The notes under the pieces are model-generated. The model was given only the letters and a program-made list of their open reading frames with translations. It searched no databases and was not told the DNA's origin. A stretch of 64,000 nucleotides of DNA, taken from Sodalis sp. dw_96. GTDB lineage: Bacteria > Pseudomonadota > Gammaproteobacteria > Enterobacterales > Enterobacteriaceae. Made by a program: the position numbers and the translations under genes. The stretch lies in contig NZ_JAAVUT010000017.1 in NCBI RefSeq assembly GCF_018449575.1, positions 1 to 64,000 on the forward strand. Reading direction: 5' to 3'. This document shows, in pieces, positions 20,650 through 30,222 of this stretch. Position 1 is the first letter of the stretch. Every line of letters starts with the position of its first letter.

Positions 20650-22887
20650 TTATCGTTTTACCAGCACATAAACCGTACGGGCTTCCACGAATAAGTGGTC
20701 GGCCGATCCCGGTTGTTCTGGGCGCTCAAATGGTGCAATTAGCGTCCACTTCCCATCAGGTAAGGTCATTTCACAGGCTTTTGTCGTGGCGTTGATCACA
20801 AAGAGATAATCTCGGGAGAGCCGGATTTGCATTCGCCGTTCGCCCCCTTCCCACTCTGTCGCGCTCAATGCCTGCCCGTTTATATTCAACCAAAGCACCG
20901 TTTGTTCATCGTTCTCTCGCCACCAGCGGTTTTCCGTAAGGGCGGGTATTTTTTGGCGCAGGCGGATCAGGGCGGCGGTAAAGTCCGCCAGTTCGCGATC
21001 TCCCTGCCGCCAGTCCAGCCAGGTCAGTTCGTTGTCTTGGCAATAGGCATTGTTATTGCCCTGCTGGCTGTGACCCAGTTCGTCGCCGGCCAACAGCATC
21101 GGCGTGCCCTGGGACAATAACAGCGTTGCCAGCAAGGCCCGCTGGCTGTCACGCCGCGCCTGCCGGATCGACGGTTCCGCGTCGGGGCCCTCATGGCCGT
21201 GGTTATTACTGTGGTTATCGCCCGCCCCGTCACGGTTGTTTTCACCGTTGGCCTGATTGTGCTTTTCGTTGTAGCTCACCACATCCTGGAGGGTGAAACC
21301 GTCGTGGGCGGTGAGCATATTCACCGAGGCGCAGGGGTCGCGCCCTTCGGCGCCGTACAGATCGCTGGAGGCGGCAAAACGCCGGGCAAAGAGCCCCAGC
21401 GGCACATCGCCGTGCAGCCAAAACCGGCGCATATCGTCACGAAAATGGTCGTTCCATTCGCCGAACGGCGGCGGGAATCGCCCTACCTGATACCCGCCGG
21501 GCCCGATGTCCCAGGGTTCGGCAATCCACTTGCAGCCCGCCAGGTCGGGATGGTTCCGCAACGCGGCAAACAGCGGCGCGTCGCGCACGAAATCCGGCGT
21601 GCGTCCGAGCACGGTGCCCAGGTCAAAACGAAAGCCGTCCACATGGCAGGTCCGGCGCCAAAACAGCAGACAATCCAGCATCCAGGCGGTGACCGCCGGG
21701 TTGCTCAGTTGCAGGGTATTGCCGCAACCGGTCCAGTTGCGGTAATCACCACCCTCGTCCAGCCAGTAATATTCGGCGTTATCGATTCCGCGCAGGGAGA
21801 GGGTCGGCCCGGGCAGGTCCAGCTCCGCGCTATGATTGAACACCACGTCCAAGATCACTTCGATACCGGCCCGGTGCAGCGCCTTTACCATGTCGCGGAA
21901 TTCATCCAGGGCGGTTTTCCCGTCAAGGCCGGAAGCGTAACCCGGCTCTACCGCATAAGGCGCCAGAACGTTATAGCCCCAATAATTGCGCAGTCCCTGA
22001 CGCTGCAGGCGCGGTTCATCGGCATGCAGTTGCACCGGCAACAGCTCCACGGCGGTAACGCCAAGGTGTCGCAGATAAGCAACCATCAGCGGGTGCGCCA
22101 GGCCGGCATAACTGCCGCGCAACGCCTCCGGGATATCCGGATGCAGTCGGGTCAGGCCCCGTACATGGGCTTCATAAATCACCGTCTTGCCCCATGGCAC
22201 GGCGGGAAATTCATCGTCCTGCCAGTCGTAATGCTCATCCACCACCAGGCATTTCGGCATTACCGGCGCGCTATCCGCCGCATCTGGCCGTTCCAGACCG
22301 CCGTTCAGGGCCGGATGGTCCGGCACCTTGCCCTCCAGCGCACGTGCGCAGGGATCAATGACCAGCTTGGCCGGATTAAAGCGAAGTCCCTTTGCGGGGT
22401 CGAACGGGCCGTGAAGACGATAACCGTAACGCTGGCGGGGTTTCACGCCGGCCAGATAGCCGTGCCGGATATCCCCGGTACGTCCGGGCAAATCCACTTG
22501 CCTCTCCCGCCCCTGTTCATCAAACAGGCATAACACCACCCGTTCCGCATGGGCGGAATAGAGGCTGAAGTTGACGCCCGTGCCGTTAAATCTTGACCCC
22601 AAGGGCGACGCTGCACCGATTGAGATGTGGTGAATGCCATCCTTACCAGCGTCTATGGATACGGCAGGTCCGACGGACATCGCGTTTTTGCCATTCGCAT
22701 CGGGCGCGATGGGTTCAACGGACATCGCGTTTCCGCCATTCGCATCGGGCACGATGGGTTTAACGGGCATCGTGTTTCCACCGTCACCGACCGCCATGGG
22801 CGCGGCGGAGCCTGTGCGCAGCCCGCCTTCACCCTCAAAGCAGGCTTCCGGTAACGCCGGGGAACCGGTGTGCCGTGGAATCATCAC
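20650..22887 (-). CDS. glgX: Glycogen debranching enzyme GlgX with a repeat-bearing N-terminal extension
   Basis: 745 residues, against 657 in E. coli. It hydrolyses alpha-1,6 branches of phosphorylase-limit glycogen (GH13 isoamylase type). From about residue 86 ([22 protein letters not shown]) it aligns end to end with E. coli GlgX: CBM48-like domain, then the catalytic barrel with [36 protein letters not shown] and TAHDGFTL. The first ~85 residues are extra, Gly/Pro/Asn-rich and contain 15-residue repeats ([15 protein letters not shown]). The ATG at 22887 overlaps the glgB stop as ATGA with GGGAGG 4 nt upstream, so translation from there looks real; internal ATGs in the repeats could give shorter forms. 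Confidence 0.93.
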   Translation of the reverse strand: MMIPRHTGSPALPEACFEGEGGLRTGSAAPMAVGDGGNTMPVKPIVPDANGGNAMSVEPIAPDANGKNAMSVGPAVSIDAGKDGIHHISIGAASPLGSRFNGTGVNFSLYSAHAERVVLCLFDEQGRERQVDLPGRTGDIRHGYLAGVKPRQRYGYRLHGPFDPAKGLRFNPAKLVIDPCARALEGKVPDHPALNGGLERPDAADSAPVMPKCLVVDEHYDWQDDEFPAVPWGKTVIYEAHVRGLTRLHPDIPEALRGSYAGLAHPLMVAYLRHLGVTAVELLPVQLHADEPRLQRQGLRNYWGYNVLAPYAVEPGYASGLDGKTALDEFRDMVKALHRAGIEVILDVVFNHSAELDLPGPTLSLRGIDNAEYYWLDEGGDYRNWTGCGNTLQLSNPAVTAWMLDCLLFWRRTCHVDGFRFDLGTVLGRTPDFVRDAPLFAALRNHPDLAGCKWIAEPWDIGPGGYQVGRFPPPFGEWNDHFRDDMRRFWLHGDVPLGLFARRFAASSDLYGAEGRDPCASVNMLTAHDGFTLQDVVSYNEKHNQANGENNRDGAGDNHSNNHGHEGPDAEPSIRQARRDSQRALLATLLLSQGTPMLLAGDELGHSQQGNNNAYCQDNELTWLDWRQGDRELADFTAALIRLRQKIPALTENRWWRENDEQTVLWLNINGQALSATEWEGGERRMQIRLSRDYLFVINATTKACEMTLPDGKWTLIAPFERPEQPGSADHLFVEARTVYVLVKR
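22678..22812 (-). repeat. 45-bp tandem repeat in the 5' part of glgX
   Basis: Two nearly identical 45-bp units (22678-22722 and 22723-22767; plus-strand start CATCGCGTTT) and a third degenerate unit to 22812 encode 15-residue repeats. Each unit has an in-frame ATG on the minus strand preceded by a purine-rich GGCGGAAAC or GGCAAAAAC, so each could act as a start site. Confidence 0.85.
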
Positions 22888-25067
22888 GCCTCCCTGGCCA
22901 AGAAAATGGTGGCCAGCGGCGGCACGGTCAGCAGCAGGGAGTGCTCCCGGTGATGGCTGGGGACCTGTTCACTGTGAAGCTCGCCGCTGTTGCCCATATT
23001 GCTGCCGTTGTAGTACTGGGAGTCGGTATTGAGCACTTCGCGCCAGCGGCCGGCGGTCGGAATGCCGATGCGGTATCCCAGGCGCGGCACCGGGGTAAAA
23101 TTACTGACGATGATCATTTCATTGCCCTGGCTGTCCCGGCGCAAAAACGCAAATACCGAATTTTCCGCATCGTCCGCCACCAGCCATTCAAAGCCGTCAT
23201 AGCGGTAATCAAGTTCGTATAACGGTGAATGCTGCCGGTAGCACTGATTCAAATCGCGCACCAGCCGCTGCACGCCGCTGTGCATATTGTCGGCATCGTC
23301 CAATAGGTGCCAATCCAGGCTGACATCGTGATTCCATTCTTTCCATTGGGCGAACTCATTGCCCATAAACAGCAGCTTCTTGCCGGGATGTCCCCACATA
23401 AAGCCGTAATACGCGCGCAGGTTGGCGAATTTTTGCCACACATCTCCGGGCATGCGGTTGAGTATGGATTGTTTGCCATGCACCACTTCGTCATGGGACA
23501 GCGGCAGGACAAAATTTTCGCTGTACGCATAGACCATGCTGAAGGTCATTTGGTGGTGATGGTATTTGCGATGGACCGGATCCAGCTGCATATAACGCAG
23601 CGTATCGTTCATCCAGCCCATGTTCCATTTGTAATGGAACCCCAGCCCACCGGAATCCGGCGGGGCGGTGACGCCGGAAAACGAGGTGGATTCTTCCGCC
23701 ACGGTGATGGCGCCGTCCCGCTGGGTGCCGACGGTATGATTGGTGTAACGCAGGAAGGCGATTGCCTCGAGATTTTCATTGCCGCCGTAGTGATTGGGCA
23801 CCCATTGGCCCGCCGGCCGGCTGTAATCGCGATATATCATCGACGCCACGGCGTCCACCCGTAGCCCGTCGATACCGTACCGCTCCAGCCAGAACAGGGC
23901 ATTGCCCGCCAGATAGTTGCGTACCTCGTTGCGGCCGTAATTATAAATCAGCGTATTCCAGTCCTGGTGCAGCCCTTCGCGGGGATCGGCATATTCATAT
24001 AAAGAGGTGCCGTCAAATTTCGTCAGGCCGAATTCATCGCCGGGAAAATGGCCGGGTACCCAGTCCAACAGCACATTGATGCCGGCCTGGTGCGCGGCGT
24101 CGATAAACAGCCGAAAATCTTCCGGCGTGCCGAAACGACGGGTGGGGGCGTAGATACCCAGCGGCTGATAACCCCAACTGCCGTCGAAAGGATGTTCGTT
24201 GATGGGCAGCAGTTCGAGATGGGTAAACCCCATGTATTTGACATAATCCACCAGCTGCCGGGCCAATTCCCCGTAGCTGAGCCAGTAGTTGTTTTCGACG
24301 TGGCGTCGCCAGGAGCCCAAATGCACTTCATAGATAGAGATGGGCTGATGGCGCTCATTGGCCGCGTTCCTGCCGGGGTCGGCATCGGCGATGGCCGGGA
24401 TTCCCCGCGTAACCGAGGCGGTTTCCGGGCGCATCTGGGCTTCAAAGGCATAGGGATCCGCCTTCAGGCGGGTCTCGCCATTGCAGTCGATAATTTCATA
24501 TTTATACAGCTGACCGACGGTCACCGCCGGCAAAAACAATTCCCAGATGCCGTTTTCGCGCCGCTGGCGCATGGGATGCCGCCGCCCGTCCCAAAAATTG
24601 AACTGACCCACCACTGAAACACGCTGGGCGTTGGGCGCCCAGACGGCGAAGCGCATGCCCTCAACCTCGTCCAAAACGTCGGGGTGGGCGCCCAGCCGCT
24701 CATAAGGTCTTAAATGGGTGCCTTCGGCCAATAGCCAGCTGTCGATATCCTGCAGTAACGGCCCAAAACGGTATGGATCTTCAATAGTATAAGTATGCTC
24801 ATGCCAGGTGACGGCTAATTGATATCGAAACGGTTTTTTTCGCCGGCTTAATAGCACCGAAAAAAAACCGCGGGCATCTTCACAGTTTAATTCTGTGATT
24901 TTACGCCCAGTTTTACTCTCAATTAATGTCACGGCACTGGCGTCAGGTAATAAAGCCCTGATCACCAATCCTTCGCTGGTGATATGCATCCCCAAAAATG
25001 AAAAGGGATCCGCATAACGTCCTGAAACCAAAGCTGTGATGACCTCATGGCCCGGAAATCCCGACAT
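22884..25067 (-). CDS. glgB: 1,4-alpha-glucan branching enzyme
   Basis: 727 residues, near the E. coli length of 728. Introduces alpha-1,6 branches in glycogen. An N-terminal CBM48 pair ([16 protein letters not shown]) is followed by a GH13 barrel with [15 protein letters not shown]-type nucleophile region ([16 protein letters not shown]), the acid AEESTSFSG and [12 protein letters not shown]. The frame is open to 25229, but [13 protein letters not shown] at 25067 matches the family N-terminus and has AAGGA 8 nt upstream. It is the first gene of the glg cluster and overlaps glgX by 4 nt. Confidence 0.98.
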   Translation of the reverse strand: MSGFPGHEVITALVSGRYADPFSFLGMHITSEGLVIRALLPDASAVTLIESKTGRKITELNCEDARGFFSVLLSRRKKPFRYQLAVTWHEHTYTIEDPYRFGPLLQDIDSWLLAEGTHLRPYERLGAHPDVLDEVEGMRFAVWAPNAQRVSVVGQFNFWDGRRHPMRQRRENGIWELFLPAVTVGQLYKYEIIDCNGETRLKADPYAFEAQMRPETASVTRGIPAIADADPGRNAANERHQPISIYEVHLGSWRRHVENNYWLSYGELARQLVDYVKYMGFTHLELLPINEHPFDGSWGYQPLGIYAPTRRFGTPEDFRLFIDAAHQAGINVLLDWVPGHFPGDEFGLTKFDGTSLYEYADPREGLHQDWNTLIYNYGRNEVRNYLAGNALFWLERYGIDGLRVDAVASMIYRDYSRPAGQWVPNHYGGNENLEAIAFLRYTNHTVGTQRDGAITVAEESTSFSGVTAPPDSGGLGFHYKWNMGWMNDTLRYMQLDPVHRKYHHHQMTFSMVYAYSENFVLPLSHDEVVHGKQSILNRMPGDVWQKFANLRAYYGFMWGHPGKKLLFMGNEFAQWKEWNHDVSLDWHLLDDADNMHSGVQRLVRDLNQCYRQHSPLYELDYRYDGFEWLVADDAENSVFAFLRRDSQGNEMIIVSNFTPVPRLGYRIGIPTAGRWREVLNTDSQYYNGSNMGNSGELHSEQVPSHHREHSLLLTVPPLATIFLAREA

Positions 25068-25523
25068 GGTATTCTTCCTTAGATTACTCCATGAAATAAA
25101 AGAATATTTCCAAAAAATCAGTTCGTATCCTTTAATCACGTATCCCAGCTTCCCCAAAGCGCAGAAATTCTTGCCGAGAGTAGCGGCAAGAAAAACAGGG
25201 GGTGGCAACGTGCTCAGAAATCCCTTCAAAGGAGTATTACACCGCGGGTGTAATCATACCCATTCAATAATAAGCATAGACAAAGGTTTAAAGGAAAGAT
25301 TAATACTCAACAATGAAAATTTAAATCATTTATTAAACTATTGAAAATACATCATTTCAGCGCAAGATTCCTTTTGAAAATCATTGCAATAAGTCGAGAT
25401 CGATCACAGATAAGGAGAATAACTGTTAAGTTTTATTAATATATTGACGTGGGATAAAGAAAGGTTAACCTGGCAGTCGTTTACCGGTCCCCTGACGGAG
25501 GACCGGCGGAGAGTGGAGGAAGA
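25068..25523. other. asd-glgB intergenic region with two inverted repeats
   Basis: 456 bp, no gene. It should contain the glgB promoter. TTCTTGCCG (25168) and CGGCAAGAA (25184-25192) form a perfect 9-bp stem about 100 nt upstream of the glgB ATG. ATTACACC-GCG-GGTGTAAT (25236-25254) is a compact dyad of operator size. CCGGTCC (25484) and GGACCGG (25500-25506) form a stem 17 nt after the asd stop, without a T-run. Confidence 0.5.
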
Positions 25524-26627
25524 TCAGGCCAATAAGCGCAGCATGCGGCGTAATGGTTCAGCCGCGCCCCATAGCAATTGATCCCCCACGGAAAACGCCG
25601 CAAGGTACTCCGGACCCATGTTCAGCTTACGTAAACGACCCACCGGCGTTTTCAGCGTGCCGGTCACCGCCGCCGGGCTCAGTTCACGTATCGACAGCTC
25701 GCGGTCGTTAGGCACCACATTGACCCAATCGTTGTGGGTTGCCAGCATCTGTTCTATATCCGGCAATCCGACATCCTGTTTAAGCTTGATGGTGAATGCC
25801 TGGCTATGGCAGCGCAATGCGCCGATACGCACGCATAAACCATCAATGGGGATGACATGTGCGGTATTCAGGATCTTGTTGGTTTCCGCCTGCCCTTTCC
25901 ACTCTTCCTTGCTTTGGCCATTAGGCAACTGCTTATCTATCCAGGGAATCAGGCTGCCCGCCAGCGGCACGCCGAAGTTATCCGTCGCCAGGGTACCGCT
26001 ACGGGTCAGGGCCGTGACTTTACGTTCAATATCCAGAATCGCTGAAGCCGGATCCTGCAACTCTTTGGCTACCTCGTTATGGAGTTGCCCCATTTGTACC
26101 AGCAGTTCGCGCATATGGCGGGCACCGGCACCGGAAGCCGCCTGGTAGGTGGCCACCGAAATCCATTCCACCAGATCCTGGGCAAACAGGCCGCCCAGGG
26201 ACATCAGCATCAGGCTGACGGTGCAGTTGCCGCCGACAAACGTCTTGATTCCGTCGTTCAGGCCCTGTTGGATAACCGCCTGATTCACCGGATCCAGGAT
26301 GATGATGGCATCATCGTTCATGCGTAGTGAGGACGCCGCATCAATCCAGTACCCTTGCCAGCCGATTTCCTTCAGCTTTGTATAGATTTCGTTGGTATAA
26401 TCGCCGCCCTGGCAGGTGACGATAATATCCAGCGCGCTGAGCGCGTCCAGATCATAGGCATCCTGCAACACCCCTTGTTGTCCGTTGATGACCGGCGCAG
26501 CCTGGCCATGCTGGGAGGTTGAAAAGAATACCGGACGGATGGCGTCAAAATCGCGTTCTTCGCTCATGCGTTGCATGAGTACCGAACCGACCATACCGCG
26601 CCAGCCTATAAAACCAACGTTTTTCAT
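25524..26627 (-). CDS. asd: Aspartate-semialdehyde dehydrogenase
   Basis: 367 residues, same length as E. coli Asd. Reduces aspartyl phosphate to aspartate semialdehyde with NADPH, the branch point for lysine, diaminopimelate, threonine and methionine. The NADP loop [14 protein letters not shown] is at residues 8-21 and the nucleophile Cys135 lies in GGNCTVSL. The open frame extends 25 codons upstream, but [11 protein letters not shown] at 26627 has AGGA 8 nt upstream and is the family start. It is the usual upstream neighbour of glgB. Confidence 0.98.
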   Translation of the reverse strand: MKNVGFIGWRGMVGSVLMQRMSEERDFDAIRPVFFSTSQHGQAAPVINGQQGVLQDAYDLDALSALDIIVTCQGGDYTNEIYTKLKEIGWQGYWIDAASSLRMNDDAIIILDPVNQAVIQQGLNDGIKTFVGGNCTVSLMLMSLGGLFAQDLVEWISVATYQAASGAGARHMRELLVQMGQLHNEVAKELQDPASAILDIERKVTALTRSGTLATDNFGVPLAGSLIPWIDKQLPNGQSKEEWKGQAETNKILNTAHVIPIDGLCVRIGALRCHSQAFTIKLKQDVGLPDIEQMLATHNDWVNVVPNDRELSIRELSPAAVTGTLKTPVGRLRKLNMGPEYLAAFSVGDQLLWGAAEPLRRMLRLLA

Positions 26628-26879
26628 GTTAACTGTCCTGCCTTGGAGGGTGACAAAGAGACTTGATGGTGTCTGGCTGCATGGAACTTGCAGGATACAC
26701 AAAGACCACCTTACAAAAAGTGGTTGAATTGCTGCAAGTGAAATTATTCGATTAGAGGAAATTTTTCAGCAGCGTCGCTAATAATAGCCTCAAGGAGTGG
26801 GATTGACGGGTGAGCATCCTCCCCGTCCTGAAGGACAAGGTTTACGACGCGTGGGATAAAGCTGAAATTCGAGGTAATG

Positions 26880-27473
26880 ATGACTGAAATGATCTCGGCT
26901 ACCGTTTTATTATTTTTAATCATGGACCCATTGGGAAACCTGCCGATTTTTATGTCGGTATTAAAGCATTTGGAACCTAAACGGCGGCGAATAATTGTCA
27001 TTCGTGAAATGCTGATTGCGCTGCTGCTTATGCTGCTGTTTCTGTTCGCCGGCGAGCGCATTTTATCTTTTCTCAACCTGAGAACGGAAACCGTCTCGAT
27101 TTCCGGCGGCATTATCATGTTCCTGATTGCGTTAAAAATGATTTTCCCCACCCCGGATAGCGGCGGCAGCGGGCTGCCGGCCGGGGAAGAACCTTTTCTG
27201 GTGCCGCTGGCGATTCCGCTGGTGGCCGGTCCCTCTATCCTGGCGACATTGATGCTGTTGTCCCATCAATATCCGCTGCGGATTCCGCACTTGGTGGTGG
27301 CGTTATTAATAGCATGGGGCCTGTCGGTAATTATACTGATGCAATCCACGCTGTTTTTGCGCTTGCTGGGTGATAAAGGGGTCAATGCGTTGGAAAGGCT
27401 GATGGGCCTGCTGCTGGTGATGCTCTCCACCCAAATGTTCCTGGATGGCGCGCGGGCCTATTTACGCAGCTGA
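26880..27473 (+). CDS. yhgN: MarC/YhgN-family inner-membrane protein
   Basis: 197 residues with six hydrophobic segments. FLIMDPLGNLPIFMSVLKHLEPKRRR and the second-half AIPLVAGPSILATLM are the paired signatures of the MarC family; molecular function is not settled. It is divergent from asd as in E. coli. ATG codons at 26877 and 26880 are adjacent; the second matches E. coli and lies 5 nt after GAGG. Confidence 0.95.
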   Translation: MTEMISATVLLFLIMDPLGNLPIFMSVLKHLEPKRRRIIVIREMLIALLLMLLFLFAGERILSFLNLRTETVSISGGIIMFLIALKMIFPTPDSGGSGLPAGEEPFLVPLAIPLVAGPSILATLMLLSHQYPLRIPHLVVALLIAWGLSVIILMQSTLFLRLLGDKGVNALERLMGLLLVMLSTQMFLDGARAYLRS

Positions 27474-27516
27474 AGCAGACTATCACCGCGGCATGAATCG
27501 AGCCTGTTAAAGGGAG

Positions 27517-27574
27517 ACCGTGGCGATGGGGTCGGAGCGGCCATTGTCGGCCGCGGAGCGCCCCATGCCACGGT
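27517..27574. repeat. Long imperfect inverted repeat between yhgN and an SDR gene
   Basis: ACCGTGGC, ATGGGG and GCGGCC on the left arm pair with GGCCGC, CCCCAT and GCCACGGT on the right arm. About 20 bp are paired with one internal loop and an ATTGTC tip, all in 58 bp. It lies between convergent genes without T-runs; REP-like element or bidirectional transcription end. Confidence 0.65.
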
Positions 27575-27638
27575 ATGCCCGCTACCACCGATCGTGCAAC
27601 AAGCTGGTAATAGGGAGCGCTCCCCACATTCCCTGATC

Positions 27639-28490
27639 CTATTCCCCCGCCGGGAAGTCCGCCCCTTTGGTTACCTCGGCCCAGCCGTCAAAATCCCGCT
27701 GCAGCAGCCAGATCTTTTTATAGGCATTCTCCAGAGCGGCGTTGCCCAACAGCAATCGCAGCGGCGGGTTATCTGCCTCCACCGCCTGGACGATAGCTTT
27801 CACGGCACGTTTCGGATCCCCCATCTGCTTTCCGCTATAGCCCCGGCTGACCTGCGTCCGCTTATGGGCGGTCTCGGCATAATCGGCAATGGACTGCGGC
27901 GCTTCGGCGGCCGACCGCCCGGCCCAATCGGTCCGGAACGGACCGGGCTCGACAAGCAAAACCTTGATACCCAACGGCGCCACCTCCTGCGACAGCGACT
28001 CGGAAAGCGCCTCCACCGCGAATTTGCTGGCATGGTAAAAACTCAGCGCCGGAAAGGTGGTAATGCCGCCGATGGAGGAAATATTCACTATCGTACCGCC
28101 GCGCTGTTGGCGCAGGGTCGGCAGCACCGCCCGGGTCATGGCGGTCAGGCCCCAGACATTAATATCGAACATCCGGTGCACATCGCCCATCCGGCTCTCT
28201 TCAAACGAACCGAAATAACCGATACCGGCGTTATTCACCAATACGTCAATACGGCCGAAATGTTTGTTCGCGGCGCTGACGGCGTCATCAATCTGATCCT
28301 GCTGCGTCACGTCCAGCTTCAGCACCAGGGCATGGTCTTCATGGCCGGCGATGATATCCTTAACCTGATCGGGATTACGCGCCGTCACCACGGTAGGGTA
28401 GCCCAACGACAGGGTCAGCCCGGCCAGCTCGCGGCCGAACCCGGTGGAACAGCCGGTAATAAACCACACTGGTTTTTGTTGTGTTTGCAT
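27639..28490 (-). CDS. Short-chain dehydrogenase/reductase
   Basis: 283 residues of the classical SDR type, probably NADP-dependent. The cofactor motif TGCSTGFG is at residues 13-20, NNAG follows near 86, and the catalytic Ser (ISSIGG) and YHASK complete the active site. The C-terminal half (GPFRTDWAGRS, VKAIVQAVEADNPPLRLLLG) is typical of the uncharacterised oxidoreductases often found beside LysR genes. A second SDR of the same subfamily lies 0.8 kb upstream, with a SnoaL-like gene between. Substrate unknown. Confidence 0.9.
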   Translation of the reverse strand: MQTQQKPVWFITGCSTGFGRELAGLTLSLGYPTVVTARNPDQVKDIIAGHEDHALVLKLDVTQQDQIDDAVSAANKHFGRIDVLVNNAGIGYFGSFEESRMGDVHRMFDINVWGLTAMTRAVLPTLRQQRGGTIVNISSIGGITTFPALSFYHASKFAVEALSESLSQEVAPLGIKVLLVEPGPFRTDWAGRSAAEAPQSIADYAETAHKRTQVSRGYSGKQMGDPKRAVKAIVQAVEADNPPLRLLLGNAALENAYKKIWLLQRDFDGWAEVTKGADFPAGE

Positions 28491-28596
28491 TTTCTTTATC
28501 CGCTCGTTCGGTGGTAACTACATCAGGGGTAACAATATTGGGGTAACTACAACCACAGAACATCTGGCCCTAAACCGAGGTCGAGTGAACTGCGTT

Positions 28597-28682
28597 GCTT
28601 AGGATGCGGCCTGCACGTACTGACAATGCTTAAGATGCAGACAGCATGCGTAGTCAAAGTTCAGGATGCAGGCTGCACGCGG
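28597..28682. repeat. 31-bp direct repeat, three degenerate copies
   Basis: GCTTAGGATGCGGCCTGCAC (28597), GCTTAAGATGCAGACAGCAT (28628) and GTTCAGGATGCAGGCTGCAC (28659) recur at exactly 31-bp spacing. The last copy overlaps the final codons of the SnoaL-like gene. Confidence 0.75.
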
Positions 28683-29194
28683 CGCCAAAGATCGTTAAAC
28701 GCGATGCTGTCGTAGAAAGCGGTAGCGTTAACGATCTTTTTATCCTTAAAGGTCAGAAACCAGGCATAGGAGTTACGATAGGGCTGGTGGTCCCGGGCCG
28801 TTCCGGCCGCGTCGAAATAGACGATAACCGTATCGCCGTCGGCGTAGATGTTATGGACAGTAGGCACCAGATGCCCCAATAACCTGGCGTTAAAGGGTTT
28901 CAACAGATTATCCATCACATCCTGACGGCCGTGATAGGTCCTGGAGGCAAGCGAGCGTCCCACCACTGTCCAGGTCATATTATCGGCAAAGAATTCAAAT
29001 GGACTGCCGGTGCCTTTTTTCCAAGCGTCAAAACCGGACAGCACCATCGCCTTGTTCTGCTCAGCAGTGCTCCGGCTATTCTCTTGTGCCCATACAACCG
29101 GCACGGGCGCCAGGGCTAATAAGAGCAAGGCCAACGCAACGCCGACATAACGATTTCTGACCCTAGTGACAGTAAAATGCTTTACGCTCAACAT
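28661..29194 (-). CDS. Exported SnoaL/NTF2-like protein
   Basis: 177 residues. A Sec signal peptide (VGVALALLLLALAPVPVVWA, cleavage before QENS) targets it to the periplasm. The mature part has the SnoaL-like cone-fold pattern: PFEFFADNMTWTVVGRS, TYHGRQDVMDNLLKPFNARL, and YADGDTVIVYFDAAG. Such proteins are small isomerases, cyclases or ligand binders; function here is unknown. AAGGAG precedes the ATG. It lies between two SDR genes on the same strand with gaps of 170 and 61 nt, so the three are probably one transcript. Confidence 0.88.
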   Translation of the reverse strand: MLSVKHFTVTRVRNRYVGVALALLLLALAPVPVVWAQENSRSTAEQNKAMVLSGFDAWKKGTGSPFEFFADNMTWTVVGRSLASRTYHGRQDVMDNLLKPFNARLLGHLVPTVHNIYADGDTVIVYFDAAGTARDHQPYRNSYAWFLTFKDKKIVNATAFYDSIAFNDLWRRVQPAS

Positions 29195-29255
29195 GGCCGT
29201 TCTCCTTATAGGTCGTGGAATCCATCATCCTTTGAGATTTATTCCACACACCTCT

Positions 29256-30107
29256 TTAGTCGGGAAAGTCCGTGGAGGCTGACAGCGCGGCCCAGGCGTT
29301 CATCTCCTGTTCAACCAGGGCATTTTTCTTGGCTATCGCCGCCAGGGTATCCGTCCCCAGCGGCAATCTCAGGGGCGGCGTCCCGGCGTTCACCAGTTGG
29401 ATTATCGCGGTTGCCAGACGGAGAGGATCGCCGGGCTGGTTGTGATTCAGCGTGGCGGCGACCCGGCGCACCGCGCCGGCGGTCTGATCGTAATCGTCGA
29501 TGATATGATCGGCTTTGGTCAGGGAAGACGCATCGAGAAAATCGGTGCGGAAATAACCCGGTTCCACCACCGTTACATTGATGCCCAACGGTTTGAGTTC
29601 GTCATGCAGTGCCTCGGACAGGCCTTCAACGGCAAATTTTGTGGAGCAGTACACGCCAAATCCGGCGGCGGAACGATAACCGCCGATGGAGGAGAAATTG
29701 ATGATATGTCCGGCGCGCTGCTGGCGCATCTGCGGCAATACCGCCTGAGTCACACTCAACAGGCCGAACACATTGGTGTCATACATGCGCCGCACATCCG
29801 ACAGGGCCGATTCTTCAATCGCTCCCAGCAGACCGAATCCGGCGTTATTCACCAGCACATCGATCCGCCCGAAGGTGGCTAACGCCGCTTTTACCGCGGC
29901 ATGCATTTGTTCCGAGTCGGTCACGTCCATTTTTAGCGGCAATAGCCCTGGGGATAGGCCCAAGCGCTCAACGATGGCGTCGGGGTTGCGGGCGGTGGCG
30001 ACCACCGCGTCGCCTTCCGCCAACGCGGCCTGGGCGATCAGTGCGCCGAACCCGCGTGCCGCACCGGTTATAAACCAGACGTGTTTGAATTCCGAGGAAG
30101 TTTTCAT
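29256..30107 (-). CDS. Short-chain dehydrogenase/reductase
   Basis: 283 residues, classical SDR. TGAARGFG at residues 15-22, NNAGFG, and the active site SSIGGYRSAAGFGVYCSTKFAVEG are intact. It is a paralogue-like relative of the SDR at 27639-28490 (same length, same C-terminal ATAIIQLVNAGTPPLRLPLG pattern). First gene of the presumed three-gene unit and divergent from a LysR regulator 115 bp away, the standard layout for a LysR-controlled operon. Substrate unknown. Confidence 0.9.
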   Translation of the reverse strand: MKTSSEFKHVWFITGAARGFGALIAQAALAEGDAVVATARNPDAIVERLGLSPGLLPLKMDVTDSEQMHAAVKAALATFGRIDVLVNNAGFGLLGAIEESALSDVRRMYDTNVFGLLSVTQAVLPQMRQQRAGHIINFSSIGGYRSAAGFGVYCSTKFAVEGLSEALHDELKPLGINVTVVEPGYFRTDFLDASSLTKADHIIDDYDQTAGAVRRVAATLNHNQPGDPLRLATAIIQLVNAGTPPLRLPLGTDTLAAIAKKNALVEQEMNAWAALSASTDFPD

Positions 30108-30222
30108 GCTGTTTGTCCCGTTTCTGCGAAAGTAAAGAAAGTATAAGGAGTGGTTTGTAATAAACTAGATGACATTTGCTAGACTGATAATCCGCATTTA
30201 CTTGCGAATCACGGGACGGCCC

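Noticed and set aside
21193-22533. 446-codon plus-strand ORF
   Set aside because: Antisense to glgX throughout; composition (His, Gln, Val-rich) is typical of a shadow frame.
26805-26850. Sequence CCCCGTCCTGAAGGAC with a hairpin, resembling an IS200/IS605 right end
   Set aside because: Only a short match with no tnpA/tnpB remnant and no opposite end; could be chance.
26628-26879. Lysine riboswitch before asd
   Set aside because: The 5' region shows no lysine-box pattern and is short; E. coli asd has none either.
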